NCBI GenBank assembly: GCA_025925195.1
Contig: JAICLU010000007.1
Span: forward strand, 1-34,824
DNA length: 34,824 bases
From: Thermoleophilia bacterium
GTDB lineage: Bacteria > Actinomycetota > Thermoleophilia > Gaiellales > Gaiellaceae
Reading direction: 5' to 3'
This document shows, one piece after another, positions 1-9,578 of this stretch; within the stretch, counting starts at the first letter, position 1; every line of letters begins with the position of its first letter. Below the pieces are notes generated by a model, which worked only from the letters and a program-made list of their open reading frames with translations, was not told the origin of the DNA and searched no databases. The position numbers and the translations under genes were made by a program.

Positions 1-179
1 ACGGTCGTCAGGACGACTGCGGCCACGGTCGCGACGAGCGCGCTGACGCCGACGCCGTAGAAGTGGACCCACATCGGCGGCATCACCTGCACCTCGCCGA
101 AGGCGAGAATGAGCGCAGCCGGGACGACGGCGCACGCGCCGAGCAGGGCGAAGATCGAGCCGAAGGGCCGCCGCAGCAT
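1..179 (-). CDS. N-terminus of an unidentified membrane protein (cut by window edge)
   Basis: Reading the reverse strand from the ATG at 179 gives 59 codons open to the window edge. The peptide begins MLRRPFGSIFALLGACAVV and contains two hydrophobic segments (about residues 8-26 and 43-59) joined by a short Met/Pro-rich turn. It looks like the membrane anchor of a sensor or signalling enzyme, but the diagnostic domain lies outside the window, so I assign no function. No clear ribosome binding site precedes the ATG. A GATACT box (reverse strand, 194-189) lies about 10 nt upstream, which could mean a leaderless transcript. It is divergent from the small gene at 225. Confidence 0.55.
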   Translation of the reverse strand, partial: MLRRPFGSIFALLGACAVVPAALILAFGEVQVMPPMWVHFYGVGVSALVATVAAVVLTT

Positions 180-224
180 CCGCCAACGAGTATCGGATGT
201 TTTCCTGGGATAGTGAAGACCCAG

Positions 225-569
225 ATGGCAGAGCTGCGATCGGCCCTCCTGGCCCTCCACAAGTCCCTCCTGGCGGCCGAGCGGCGCCAGGTGGAGCGTG
301 TCCACGGGCGGCTCGGGAACGCGGAGTTCCTGCAGATCGTGTCGGATCCGGTGCGGTACGGCTGGTTGAAGCCCTTTACCGAGCTGTTGCTCCATTTCGA
401 CGACGAGGAGTACGCCGGCGACCTCGTCGTGGATGCCCGCGAGCTGCTGCTGCCGCCGAAGGCCGAGACGCCCTTCGGCCGCCGCTACCTCTCCCTGATG
501 CAGCGCGAGCCGGGCCTTGTCGTCGACCATCGCACCGTCACGCGCCTGCTCGAACGCAGGCCCGGCTAG
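225..569 (+). CDS. Small conserved-looking protein of unknown function (114 aa)
   Basis: The frame stays open upstream, but the ATG at 225 is the likely start: the peptide before it reads like antisense of the divergent gene, and the one after it (MAELRSALLALHKSLL...) is a coherent amphipathic, soluble protein. It has no signal peptide, membrane segment or Cys motif. The N-terminal 30 residues are probably helical, followed by an acidic FDDEEYAGD stretch near the middle and a basic C-terminus. I do not recognise the family with certainty. It runs convergently into msrB with only 9 bp between the stop codons. Confidence 0.6.
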   Translation: MAELRSALLALHKSLLAAERRQVERVHGRLGNAEFLQIVSDPVRYGWLKPFTELLLHFDDEEYAGDLVVDARELLLPPKAETPFGRRYLSLMQREPGLVVDHRTVTRLLERRPG

Positions 570-578
570 GCGTTGCCG

Positions 579-971
579 CTACTTCTCGTCGAGCTTCAGG
601 GCGGCGCTGTTGATGCAATAGCGGCTGCCCGTGGGAAGCGGCCCGTCCGGGAAGAGGTGGCCGAGGTGGCCGCCGCAGCTCGCGCACATCACCTCGGTGC
701 GAACCATGCCGAACGACGTGTCGGTTTCCTCCTCGACGGCATCGCCGGCGGCCGGGGCGGAGAACGCCGGCCAGCCGCAGCCGGAGTCGTATTTCGCGTC
801 CGACTCGAAGAGGACGGCGCCGCAGCCGGCGCAGCGGTACGTCCCGGGCTCGAAGGTGAAGTCGTACTCGCCGCTGAACGGCGCCTCGGTTCCCTTCTCC
901 CGCAGGACGCGGTACTGCTCGGGCGTCAGCTCAGCCCGCCACTCGGCGTCGGTCTTCTCGATTCGGCTCAT
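579..971 (-). CDS. msrB: Peptide-methionine (R)-S-oxide reductase MsrB
   Basis: MsrB reduces the R epimer of methionine sulfoxide in proteins, repairing oxidative damage in the cytoplasm. The 130-residue length is typical of single-domain MsrB. The structural zinc site is complete as two CxxC pairs (C47/C50 in CAGC and C96/C99 in CASC). The catalytic cysteine is C119 in RYCINSAAL, and C65 in SGCGWPAF is in the position of the usual resolving cysteine. The start at 971 gives the standard N-terminus with the [14 protein letters not shown] substrate-loop region. It is divergent from the MFS gene at 995 with 23 bp between start codons. No export signal is visible. Confidence 0.96.
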   Translation of the reverse strand: MSRIEKTDAEWRAELTPEQYRVLREKGTEAPFSGEYDFTFEPGTYRCAGCGAVLFESDAKYDSGCGWPAFSAPAAGDAVEEETDTSFGMVRTEVMCASCGGHLGHLFPDGPLPTGSRYCINSAALKLDEK

Positions 972-973
972 GA

Positions 974-2545
<1,572 letters not shown>

Positions 2546-2568
2546 CCGCCGATCCTGCTACCCTGGTG

Positions 2569-2596
2569 CCACGGACGACAACGGGTCGTCCCGTGG
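2569..2596 (+). terminator. Hairpin after the MFS gene (terminator or helicase leader structure)
   Basis: CCACG-GACGAC (2569-2579) pairs with GTCGTC-c-CGTGG (2585-2596) around the loop AACGG, giving 11 base pairs with one bulged C. It sits 23 bp past the MFS stop and about 80 bp before the helicase start. No T-tract follows, so it could end the MFS transcript or form part of the helicase 5' leader. Confidence 0.5.
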
Positions 2597-2677
2597 GATC
2601 CAGCCTCTCGTTCCTCCTTGCGTGGTTTCGAGTCGTGTGATCTCGAACCACAAGCACCGATAGGAGTCGAACACCAC

Positions 2678-3847
2678 ATGGAGCTTTCGTTTCAATCGCT
2701 CGGCGTGAGCGCTGCCGTCGAGCAAGCGCTTGCCGCTCGGGGCATCCTCGAGCCGTTCCGCATCCAGACCCTCGTCCTGCCCGACGCCCTGGCCGGCCTC
2801 GACATCCTCGCGAAGGCCCCGACGGGCTCCGGCAAGACGATCGCCTTCGGCCTCCCGGTCGTCGAGCGCACCGACGCATCGGCAAAGGCGCCGTCGGCGC
2901 TGGTCCTCGTCCCGACCCGCGAGCTCGCGCTCCAGGTCGCGGACGAGCTGTCGAAGTTCGCGGGGGCGAAGCACCTGAAGGTCGGGCTCGCGTACGGCGG
3001 CGCGCCGGTCGGCGCGCAGGCCAAGCGCCTGCAGGGCGCCCACATCGTCGTCGCGACGCCGGGGCGCCTGCAGGATCTCGTCGAGCGCCGCCTCGTGTCG
3101 CTCGACGGCATCCGCATCCTCGTCCTCGACGAGGCCGACCGGATGCTCGACATGGGCTTCCGGCCGCAGGTCGAGCGGATCGTCCGCCGGGTGCCGAACG
3201 ACCGCCAGACGATGCTCTTCTCCGCCACGCTCGACGGCGAGGTCGGCGAGCTCGCACACGCGTACACGACGGATCCGTCGCAGTTCGAGGCACGTCGCGA
3301 CGGCGCCGACGAGGACGGCGACGTCGAGCACCAGTTCGTCCCGGTCACGCCGGACGGCAAGCTCGACACGCTCGTCGAGCTGCTCGAAGCCGAGCCCGGG
3401 CTCTCGCTCGTGTTCGTCCGGACCAAGCGGGGCGCCGACCGCCTCGCCGACAAGCTGAAGCGGCGCGGCATCTCCGCCGTCGCCATGCACGGCGACCTCG
3501 GCCAGTCGCAGCGGGAGCGCGCGCTCGAGCGGTTTCGCACCGGCAAGGTGACGACGCTCGTCGCAACCGACGTCGCGGCCCGCGGGCTCGACCTCGAGGC
3601 GATCGAGCACGTGATCAACTTCGATCCGCCGGAGGACGACAAGGGCTACGTGCACCGGGTGGGACGGACCGGTCGTGCCGGTCGCGCCGGTCGCGGCAGC
3701 ACCCTCGTTCTGCCGGAGCAGCAGGCCGATGTCAGCCGGGTTGCAATGCTGGCCGGACATCGAGAGACTTTCGAGAGCACAGGTATGCGCACTGCTCGCC
3801 CGAAGCTCGTCTATACGAGCCGTCGCGGCCGGCGCTCGCGCTGGTAA
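2678..3847 (+). CDS. DEAD-box ATP-dependent RNA helicase
   Basis: This is a 389-residue, two-RecA-domain RNA helicase that unwinds short RNA duplexes, as in cold adaptation, ribosome assembly or RNA decay. Motifs occur in order: Q motif region ([10 protein letters not shown], 22-31), Walker A APTGSGKT (47-54), Ia PTREL (79-83), ATPGRLQDL (about 127-134), DEAD (151-154), SAT (182-184), then in domain 2 [22 protein letters not shown] and [13 protein letters not shown]. The C-terminus is only a short basic tail (SRRGRRSRW), so it is a minimal helicase without DbpA or CsdA RNA-binding extensions. The ATG at 2678 is preceded by AGGAG and starts the conserved FQSLGVS segment. The cold-shock gene follows 19 bp later, probably in the same transcript. 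Confidence 0.95.
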   Translation: MELSFQSLGVSAAVEQALAARGILEPFRIQTLVLPDALAGLDILAKAPTGSGKTIAFGLPVVERTDASAKAPSALVLVPTRELALQVADELSKFAGAKHLKVGLAYGGAPVGAQAKRLQGAHIVVATPGRLQDLVERRLVSLDGIRILVLDEADRMLDMGFRPQVERIVRRVPNDRQTMLFSATLDGEVGELAHAYTTDPSQFEARRDGADEDGDVEHQFVPVTPDGKLDTLVELLEAEPGLSLVFVRTKRGADRLADKLKRRGISAVAMHGDLGQSQRERALERFRTGKVTTLVATDVAARGLDLEAIEHVINFDPPEDDKGYVHRVGRTGRAGRAGRGSTLVLPEQQADVSRVAMLAGHRETFESTGMRTARPKLVYTSRRGRRSRW

Positions 3848-3866
3848 CGCGGGGGAGGTGAATCAA

Positions 3867-4073
3867 TTGGCTACAGGGACTGTTAAGTGGTTCAGCGACG
3901 AGAAGGGCTACGGCTTCATCACGCCGGAGGACGGGTCGAAGGATCTGTTCGTGCACTTCAGCGGCATCTCGGGTGACGGCTTCAAGTCGCTCGCCGAGGG
4001 CGCGCGCGTCGAGTTCGAGGCAACGGAGGGTCAGAAGGGCCCGCAGGCGACCAACGTTCGCCTGATCGGGTAA
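3867..4073 (+). CDS. Cold-shock domain protein (CspA family), TTG start
   Basis: This 68-residue cold-shock protein binds single-stranded RNA/DNA and melts RNA structure. It has RNP1 KGYGFIT and RNP2 LFVHFS, with the usual MATGTVKWF opening. That opening requires TTG at 3867 as the start codon. The Shine-Dalgarno sequence GGAGGTGA (3854-3861) sits 5 nt before it, which decides the start against the in-frame GTG at 3858 that lies inside the SD. It directly follows the DEAD-box helicase, so the pair encodes two RNA-remodelling factors together. A near-perfect intrinsic terminator follows at 4097. Confidence 0.96.
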   Translation: MATGTVKWFSDEKGYGFITPEDGSKDLFVHFSGISGDGFKSLAEGARVEFEATEGQKGPQATNVRLIG

Positions 4074-4096
4074 CACCGCTCTCGCACCGTTTCGTT

Positions 4097-4122
4097 CGAA
4101 GGGCCCCGCAAGGGGCCCTTCG
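4097..4122. terminator. Strong hairpin between the csp gene and ctaB (probably bidirectional)
   Basis: CGAAGGGCCCC (4097-4107) pairs perfectly with GGGGCCCTTCG (4112-4122), an 11-bp stem closed by a GCAA tetraloop. It lies 23 bp after the csp stop and 4 bp from the ctaB stop on the other strand, so it can end both converging transcripts. Confidence 0.85.
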
Positions 4123-4126
4123 TCGT

Positions 4127-5314
4127 TCAGAGCGCGGCGTCGACCGCTGCGGCGACGAAGAGCAGCGCGAGATAGAGCAGCGAGTAGTGGAACGCGAACG
4201 CGGCCCGGCGGCGGTCGCCGTCGCGAAGCCGCAGCGCGAGGACGAGAAAGATGCCGCCGAGCCCAAGCGCGAAGACGAGATAGACGAGGCCGAACGCGCC
4301 GGCCGCATACGGCACGACCGTGAAGGCGACGAGCGCGATCGTGTACCAGACGATCCGCCGCACGGTCGCCGGGACGCCGGCGGCAACCGGCAGCATCGGA
4401 ACGTTCGCCTTCGCGTAGTGCTCGCGGAGCAGAAGGGCGAGCGCCCAGAAGTGGGGCGGCGTCCAGAGGAAGACGATCACGAAGAGCCACAGCGCCGGCA
4501 GGCCGAGGTTGCCGGTCGCCGCTGCGTAGCCGACGAGCGGCGGCACCGCGCCTGCGGCGCCTCCGAGCACGATGTTCTGCGGGCCGCGCCGCTTCAGGTA
4601 CCCGGTATAGACGAGCACGTAGAACGCGTTGCCGACGAGTGCGAGCACCGCCGTCAGCACGTTGACGCTCGACGCGAGCAGCGTGAACGAGCAGGCCGAC
4701 AGCGCGAGCCCGAACTCGAGGGCGCGCGACGGCGCGAGCCGTCCGGTCGCGACCGGACGTCCTTCCGTGCGGGATCCCATGAGGCGGTCGATGTCGCGGT
4801 CGAGCAGATGGTTGAGCGCGCTCGCGCCACCGCAGGCAAGTGCGAGGCCGACCATCGCGAGCACGAACTGCGCGCTGCCGGGCCAGCCGCGCGCGCCGAC
4901 GACCATGCCGCACGCGCCCGTGACGAGCAACAGGCTCATGATGCGCGGCTTCGTCAGCGTCAGGTAGTCGCGGGCGCTGCCGCGTTCGAGCGGGGCGCCG
5001 CGCAGGCAGCGCGCCGCAGCCACGCAGGTCGCCGCGAGCGCGAGCGATGCGAGCACGAGGTGCAGTTGCCGCGTCGTGACGGCGGCCGAGGTGCAGAAGA
5101 GCGCAAGCGCCGCACACGCCGGCGGCAGCAGTCTGCGGTGCGACAGGAAGGCGGCGAGCACGAGCGCCAGCAGGGGTGGCAGCGCCGCGGCCGCGACGAC
5201 GTCGTGCGTCGAGCGGCTGCCGGTCGCGCCGCTGACGACCGCGATCAGGCAGCCGGCGGCGGCGGCGAGCGCGGTCAGGCGCAGAGCGAGGCCGCCGCTC
5301 GCACCGGTTCTCAC
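4127..5314 (-). CDS. ctaB: Protoheme IX farnesyltransferase (heme O synthase) with an N-terminal membrane extension
   Basis: CtaB adds a farnesyl group to heme b to make heme O, the precursor of heme A for the oxidase encoded upstream. The UbiA-family core begins near residue 115 (LTLTKPRIMSLLLVTG) and has the Asp-rich prenyl-binding motif NHLLDRDIDRLM (168-179) plus the second loop YTGYLKRRGPQNI. The protein is 395 residues, about 100 longer than usual. The extra N-terminus has about three or four hydrophobic segments, including GATGSRSTHD and a late RQLHLVLASL segment. These recall heme A synthase (CtaA) loops, but it is at most half of a CtaA. The GTG start at 5314 overlaps the SCO stop (GTGA), supporting the long form. 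Confidence 0.93.
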   Translation of the reverse strand: MRTGASGGLALRLTALAAAAGCLIAVVSGATGSRSTHDVVAAAALPPLLALVLAAFLSHRRLLPPACAALALFCTSAAVTTRQLHLVLASLALAATCVAAARCLRGAPLERGSARDYLTLTKPRIMSLLLVTGACGMVVGARGWPGSAQFVLAMVGLALACGGASALNHLLDRDIDRLMGSRTEGRPVATGRLAPSRALEFGLALSACSFTLLASSVNVLTAVLALVGNAFYVLVYTGYLKRRGPQNIVLGGAAGAVPPLVGYAAATGNLGLPALWLFVIVFLWTPPHFWALALLLREHYAKANVPMLPVAAGVPATVRRIVWYTIALVAFTVVPYAAGAFGLVYLVFALGLGGIFLVLALRLRDGDRRRAAFAFHYSLLYLALLFVAAAVDAAL

Positions 5315-5991
5315 GCGGGGTCCCGCGCGAGCCGCGCCAGGTCAGACTGGACGAACGACTGCAAGAACGGGAACAGGTACGCAGTCCGCTCGGAGCCCCT
5401 CCGGTCGATCAGGTAGAGCGCGAGGCTGTGCACGATGTCGTTCGTCGTCGGCTCGACCTCGACCCCGTAGCGCTTCCACACGGCGGCGAGCTGCGCGCGG
5501 TGCGGCGCGTTCAGCCAGTGCAGCTGCCAGGGGCCCGACAGCTTCCATTTCGCGAGGGCGTGCGAGATCGAGCCCGGAGTGTCGCCGCGCGGGTCGACGC
5601 TGACCACGAGGACGACGGGGCGCCGCGCGGCCGGGAGCCGTCGCATGATCGAGCCGAGCTCACGGCCGACGATCGGGCATGCGGTCGTGCACTGCGAGTC
5701 GAGGAAGACGAGCAGCACCGGCTTTCCGCGCAGCCCTGCCAGCGAGATGGATGCGCCGTGTTGATCGCGGAGCGCGAACGGCGGAGCGGGGCGGGCGCCC
5801 GGCGCCCACGACGCCTGCCCATGGAACTCGGGCAGCGCCGGCTTCACGAGGGTGGTCGCGCCGCGCTCGTGCAGGACGCGGACGAGCGCACCGGCGCCGA
5901 TACCGGCCAGCGCGACCGCTGCGAGCACGAGCCCGACCTGCGCTCCGGCGGGCCGGCCGCGGCCGGGCGCGGCTGCGCCGACCTCGGTCAT
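5311..5991 (-). CDS. SCO1/SenC-family copper chaperone for the CuA site
   Basis: SCO proteins are membrane-anchored thioredoxin-fold chaperones that deliver copper to, and reduce, the CuA site of oxidase subunit II. In this 226-residue protein, an N-terminal anchor (about 19-38) is followed by the thioredoxin fold. The copper ligands are all present: C101 and C105 in CTTAC, and H188 in NDIVHSL. FALRDQHG and SVDPRGDTPG are also typical. The ATG at 5991 is fixed by an ATGA overlap with the 47-residue gene upstream; a longer in-frame start at 6042 would lie inside that gene. Its place between the oxidase structural genes and ctaB fits its role. Confidence 0.93.
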   Translation of the reverse strand: MTEVGAAAPGRGRPAGAQVGLVLAAVALAGIGAGALVRVLHERGATTLVKPALPEFHGQASWAPGARPAPPFALRDQHGASISLAGLRGKPVLLVFLDSQCTTACPIVGRELGSIMRRLPAARRPVVLVVSVDPRGDTPGSISHALAKWKLSGPWQLHWLNAPHRAQLAAVWKRYGVEVEPTTNDIVHSLALYLIDRRGSERTAYLFPFLQSFVQSDLARLARDPA

Positions 5992-6131
5992 TGCACCTTG
6001 CCGCTGCGCGCGCCGGGCGTGCGCCGTCGTAGCAGGATCCACCAGTAGATGCCGACGGCGATCAGCGCGCCGACGGGGATGACGAGGGACAGGATCGCGC
6101 CGGTGAGGAAGTGCGTTGCGAGCAGGATCAT
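5988..6131 (-). CDS. 47-residue single-span membrane peptide in the oxidase operon
   Basis: This small gene has a GAGAGG-type ribosome binding site just before the ATG at 6131, sits 2 bp after the ctaG stop, and overlaps the SCO start as ATGA, so it is tightly built into the operon. The product (MILLATHFLTGAILSLVIPV...) has one long hydrophobic helix (about 2-35, ending YWWILLRRR) and a basic cytoplasmic tail RRRTPGARSGKVQ. Small hydrophobic subunits are known in bacterial heme-copper oxidases, so a structural or assembly role is plausible. I cannot match it to a named subunit. Confidence 0.75.
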   Translation of the reverse strand: MILLATHFLTGAILSLVIPVGALIAVGIYWWILLRRRTPGARSGKVQ

Positions 6132-6133
6132 GG

Positions 6134-6982
6134 TCAGGTTCCTCTCAGGAGACGCCCACGCGCCGGCAGGGGATCGAGCCAGCGGTAGACGAAGACGACG
6201 ATGGCGGCCGTGTACGCGATCGAGCCGGGCACCCACATGACGCCGGCGGCGAGGCGCTGGTCGGTGAGCTCTGACAGGCCGCCCGGGCGGTGCGCGAGGT
6301 CCGCATACCCGGAGTAGAGCGCGTTCGGCTCGAACGCGAGGATCACCGAGAGCAGCCAGCCGACGAGCATCCCCGATCCTGCAAAGGCGACCCGGTGCAG
6401 CCAGTCGAGTCGAGACCGGAACGGCGGCGAATCGACGATCGCCCCCCAGAAGAGCAGCGCCGTCGCGAAGAACAGCGCGTGCTCGAGGTCGTGCACGGCC
6501 TCGTTCCGCAACGTCAGGTCGTACAGCGCGGGCAGGTGCCAGACGAGCAGGGTCGTCGAGGCAACGGTCCACGCGCACACGGGATGGCCGAACGCGTGCG
6601 TGACTGCGCGCAGCCACGCGGCGCGCGGGCTGAGAGCGAGCGTCCGCGCGGTCGCGCGGCGGAAGCTCAGCGGCAGCGGCTGCCACATCCGCATCCAGGG
6701 CGCCGAGACCACGATGAGCGGCGGCGCGACCGCGATCAACAGCACGTGCTGCACCATGTGCGCGAGGAACAGCCGGTCGGCGAGCGCGTCGAGCGGCGAG
6801 TCGAGCGCGACGACGACGGCGAGCAGACCCAGCGAGAAGGCGATCGTCCGGCCGCGCTGCTCGTTGCCATGCGGCCCCGAGACGCGGCGCCTCCCGCCGA
6901 GCCAGTACAGGATCGCTGCGATCGCGACGACCGCGAGCGGCGGCTCGATCGGCCAGGCGGCGGCGCTCGTCAGGCTGGGCAC
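6134..6982 (-). CDS. ctaG: Cytochrome c oxidase assembly factor, CtaG (caa3 type)
   Basis: This 282-residue polytopic membrane protein belongs to the caa3_CtaG family, which assists assembly of the oxidase copper centres in Gram-positive bacteria. It is unrelated to the Cox11-type CtaG. Family features are the HMVQHVLLIAVAPPL segment (about 74-88), the H-rich VWHLPALYD and HDLEHALFF motifs, and roughly seven hydrophobic spans. The GTG start at 6982 lies 10 bp beyond the subunit III stop. It is followed 2 bp later by the 47-residue membrane peptide. Confidence 0.9.
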   Translation of the reverse strand: MPSLTSAAAWPIEPPLAVVAIAAILYWLGGRRRVSGPHGNEQRGRTIAFSLGLLAVVVALDSPLDALADRLFLAHMVQHVLLIAVAPPLIVVSAPWMRMWQPLPLSFRRATARTLALSPRAAWLRAVTHAFGHPVCAWTVASTTLLVWHLPALYDLTLRNEAVHDLEHALFFATALLFWGAIVDSPPFRSRLDWLHRVAFAGSGMLVGWLLSVILAFEPNALYSGYADLAHRPGGLSELTDQRLAAGVMWVPGSIAYTAAIVVFVYRWLDPLPARGRLLRGT

Positions 6983-6992
6983 CGCGCGGGCC

Positions 6993-7673
6993 TCAGATCA
7001 GGTAGAGGACGACCCAGCTGAGGACGCCGAGCCCCGCCACGAAGCCCCAGTAGAAGGACAGGGACTCGAGGCCCGGCCGCACGAGCGACAGCGGATCGCT
7101 GATGTCGTGGCCCGGCCGTCCCGGGTCGCCGGACGCCTCGCCGGGAGCCGGGGAGCCGGTCGCGTGGCTCCGGTAGCGCAGCGAGGTCGCGACGATGTTC
7201 TCCAGCCAGAAGAGCGTGCCGATCGTGAAGAGCACGTTGAACGCCGTCCAGCCGAAGAAGACGCTCGCGTAGCCGCCGTCGGCCGGGCCGAACCCGATCG
7301 CCGTCCATTCGATCACCTGCACCACGACCCCGGCGATTCCGAGCGCGAGCGCGACCACTCCCGTGCGGCGCCACTGCGCGCGGCGCCCCGCACGGTGCTG
7401 CAGCAGTCCGATCCGCACGAGCAATGCGCTCAGGACGATCAGCGCCATGACGATCGTGCCGTAGGCGAGCGACGGGTCGATGTGCTTCGGCCGCCACTTG
7501 TCCGCATTGTTCAACGAGCGGAGGTAGAAGTACGCGAAGACGAACGCGAGGAAGAAGAACGCCGTCGCGCTGGCGAACAGATGCGCTCCGGAGTTCAGGT
7601 TGCGGCCGAGCAGCTCCGGCGGCTCGCCCTCGACGATCTCGTAGTCGGTCGCATGGCTCACCAGTTCGCTCAT
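6993..7673 (-). CDS. ctaE: Cytochrome c oxidase subunit III
   Basis: Subunit III is a structural membrane subunit of the aa3-type oxidase. The 226-residue protein shows about five hydrophobic spans with family-like stretches: LFASATAFFFLAFVFAYFYLR near residue 32, VQVIEWTAIGFGP, GWTAFNVLFTIGTLFWLE, and a C-terminal SFYWGFVAGLGVLSWVVLYLI. A hydrophilic Gly/Pro/Asp insert (about 172-195) separates the last two spans. Its ATG at 7673 overlaps the ctaD stop as ATGA, indicating translational coupling with subunit I. Confidence 0.92.
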   Translation of the reverse strand: MSELVSHATDYEIVEGEPPELLGRNLNSGAHLFASATAFFFLAFVFAYFYLRSLNNADKWRPKHIDPSLAYGTIVMALIVLSALLVRIGLLQHRAGRRAQWRRTGVVALALGIAGVVVQVIEWTAIGFGPADGGYASVFFGWTAFNVLFTIGTLFWLENIVATSLRYRSHATGSPAPGEASGDPGRPGHDISDPLSLVRPGLESLSFYWGFVAGLGVLSWVVLYLI

Positions 7674-9562
7674 GACATGCCTCCTACGCCGGTCGGGGCG
7701 GGTACGGCGACCGGGCCGCGCGCCTCGCCGTAGTCGTACGGATCACTCGTGATGTGTGGAATCCGGTCGAAGTTGTGCACCGGAACGGGCGACGGCAGCT
7801 GCCACTCGAGCGAGCGCGAGCCCCAGGGATTCGCCGGCGCCGGCACCTTCGCGAACACGAGCGACCAGACGAAGTTCACGAGGAACAGCAGCAGCGAGAA
7901 CCCGAGCACGAACGCCGAGATCGACACCCAGTCGTTCAGGAACTGCAGCGTGTGCGCGTACGTCACCGCGCGGCGCGGCTGCCCGAGGAACCCGATCGCG
8001 AACAACGGCCCGAACGTCGAGTTGAACGAGATGAACATCAGCCAGAAGTGCACCTTCCCGAGGCGCTCGTTCAGCATGTAGCCCGTCATCTTCGGCACCC
8101 AGTAGTAGATCGCGGCGAAGAAGGTGAACACGAGCCCGCCCATGATCGTGTAGTGGAAGTGGGCCATCGAGAAGAAGCTGCCGTGCGTCGTCACGTCGCT
8201 CGGAACGTCGGAGAGGAAGACGCCCGACAGCCCGCCGATCAGGAAGTTGAAGAACCAGGCGAGGCAGAACAGCATCGGCACCGGGAAGCGCAGGTTGCCG
8301 CGCCAGAGCGTCATCAGACCGCAGAGGAACGTGAAGCCGGTCGGAATCGAGATCAGCTCGGTCGACAGCATGTAGAACGGCCGCAGGTCGCTGTTGATGC
8401 CGCTGACGAAGATGTGGTGCTGCCAGACGAGCCAGCTCAGCAGCGTGACGCCGAGCAAGCCCGCGACCGAGAGGCGGTAGCCCCAGAGCGGCTTGCGCGC
8501 GAACACCGGCAGGAGCTCGAGCACGATCGCGAATCCGGGCAGCGCGAGGATGTAGACCTCCGGGTGCCCGAAGATCCAGAACAGGTTCTCGTACAGGTAT
8601 GGACTGCCGCCGCCGGTCGGCAGGAAGAAGGTCGTCTGCGCCGTCCGGTCGAGCATCGCCATGCCGAGCACCGCGACGAGCACCGGGGCTGCGAGCACCA
8701 TGAGGATCGCGGTCGACAGCACGCCCCAGCAGAAGATCGGCAGGCGCGACCACGTCAACCCCGGCGCGCGCATGGTCACGATCGTCGCGATCATGTTCAG
8801 GCCGAGCAGGCACATCGAGATCCCGACGAGCGCGAAGAACACGATGTACGCGTCCATGCCGGCGTTCGCCTGATCGTTGAGCGGCTCGTAGCCCGTCCAC
8901 CCCGTGGGGAAGCCGCCGAAGAAGATCGTCGTCGTCAGGATCGCGCCTGCCGACATCAGCAGCCAGAAGGTCAGCGCCTCGATGCGCGGGAAGGCCATCC
9001 GGCGCGCGCCGATCATCAGCGGCACGAGGTAGTTCGCAAACGGCCCGAGGATGCCGCTCGTGAACATCCCCATCATCATCGTGCCGTGCATTCCGACGAG
9101 CGTCAGGTACTGGCCGGGCGGGAAGATATGGCTCGTCGGGCTGAGCAGCTCCATTCGGATGAACATCGCGTTCAGCCCGCCGACGAAGAAGAAGAGACCG
9201 ATCCCCCACAGGTACTGGATGCCGACGACCTTGTGGTCGGTGCAGAGGCCGAAGTAACGGCCCGCGCCCTCCGTCTCCTTCTCGCGGAGCGACGGCGGAT
9301 AGCCGCGCATGCGCGACCACGGGTAGACGCCGAAGCCCAACCCGATCAGGAAGCCGAGCAGGCCGATGATGTAGCCGCAGAAGATCGCGACGTCGTTCTG
9401 GTCGATGTCGCCGAAGTAGTCGATGCTCGCGCCGGCGACCTGGTGGCCGATGAACCAGCCGAGATACCAGCCGCCGACGCCGAGGACGACCGCCGTCAGC
9501 AGGTTGAACCCGATCAGGCGGCGCCAGAGCGGTGGAGTGGTCTCGATCGCGACTGCGCTCAC
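7670..9562 (-). CDS. ctaD: Cytochrome c oxidase subunit I (aa3-type heme-copper oxidase)
   Basis: The catalytic subunit reduces O2 to water at a heme a3-CuB centre and pumps protons. The GTG start at 9562 has an AGGAG site (reverse strand of 9571-9575), giving 630 residues; further upstream the frame only reads antisense of ctaC. Ligands are present: MHGTMMM (heme a His), GHPEVYI (CuB His, Glu and the cross-linked Tyr of A1-type enzymes), WQHHIFVSG (CuB His pair) and MAHFHYTIMGG (heme a3 and heme a His). It has an extra N-terminal pair of spans (about 15-85) before the core. The D-channel entrance motif reads IGARRMAFPRIEA, with Arg where the conserved Asp usually sits (codon 8999-9001). It is coupled to ctaE by ATGA. 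Confidence 0.96.
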   Translation of the reverse strand: MSAVAIETTPPLWRRLIGFNLLTAVVLGVGGWYLGWFIGHQVAGASIDYFGDIDQNDVAIFCGYIIGLLGFLIGLGFGVYPWSRMRGYPPSLREKETEGAGRYFGLCTDHKVVGIQYLWGIGLFFFVGGLNAMFIRMELLSPTSHIFPPGQYLTLVGMHGTMMMGMFTSGILGPFANYLVPLMIGARRMAFPRIEALTFWLLMSAGAILTTTIFFGGFPTGWTGYEPLNDQANAGMDAYIVFFALVGISMCLLGLNMIATIVTMRAPGLTWSRLPIFCWGVLSTAILMVLAAPVLVAVLGMAMLDRTAQTTFFLPTGGGSPYLYENLFWIFGHPEVYILALPGFAIVLELLPVFARKPLWGYRLSVAGLLGVTLLSWLVWQHHIFVSGINSDLRPFYMLSTELISIPTGFTFLCGLMTLWRGNLRFPVPMLFCLAWFFNFLIGGLSGVFLSDVPSDVTTHGSFFSMAHFHYTIMGGLVFTFFAAIYYWVPKMTGYMLNERLGKVHFWLMFISFNSTFGPLFAIGFLGQPRRAVTYAHTLQFLNDWVSISAFVLGFSLLLFLVNFVWSLVFAKVPAPANPWGSRSLEWQLPSPVPVHNFDRIPHITSDPYDYGEARGPVAVPAPTGVGGMS

Positions 9563-9578
9563 GCAGGGCTCCTCTCGG

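Noticed and set aside
5992-6042. Longer start for the SCO protein at 6042
   Set aside because: It would add 17 residues encoded inside the 47-residue membrane gene. The ATGA overlap at 5988-5991 is the normal coupling seen throughout this operon.
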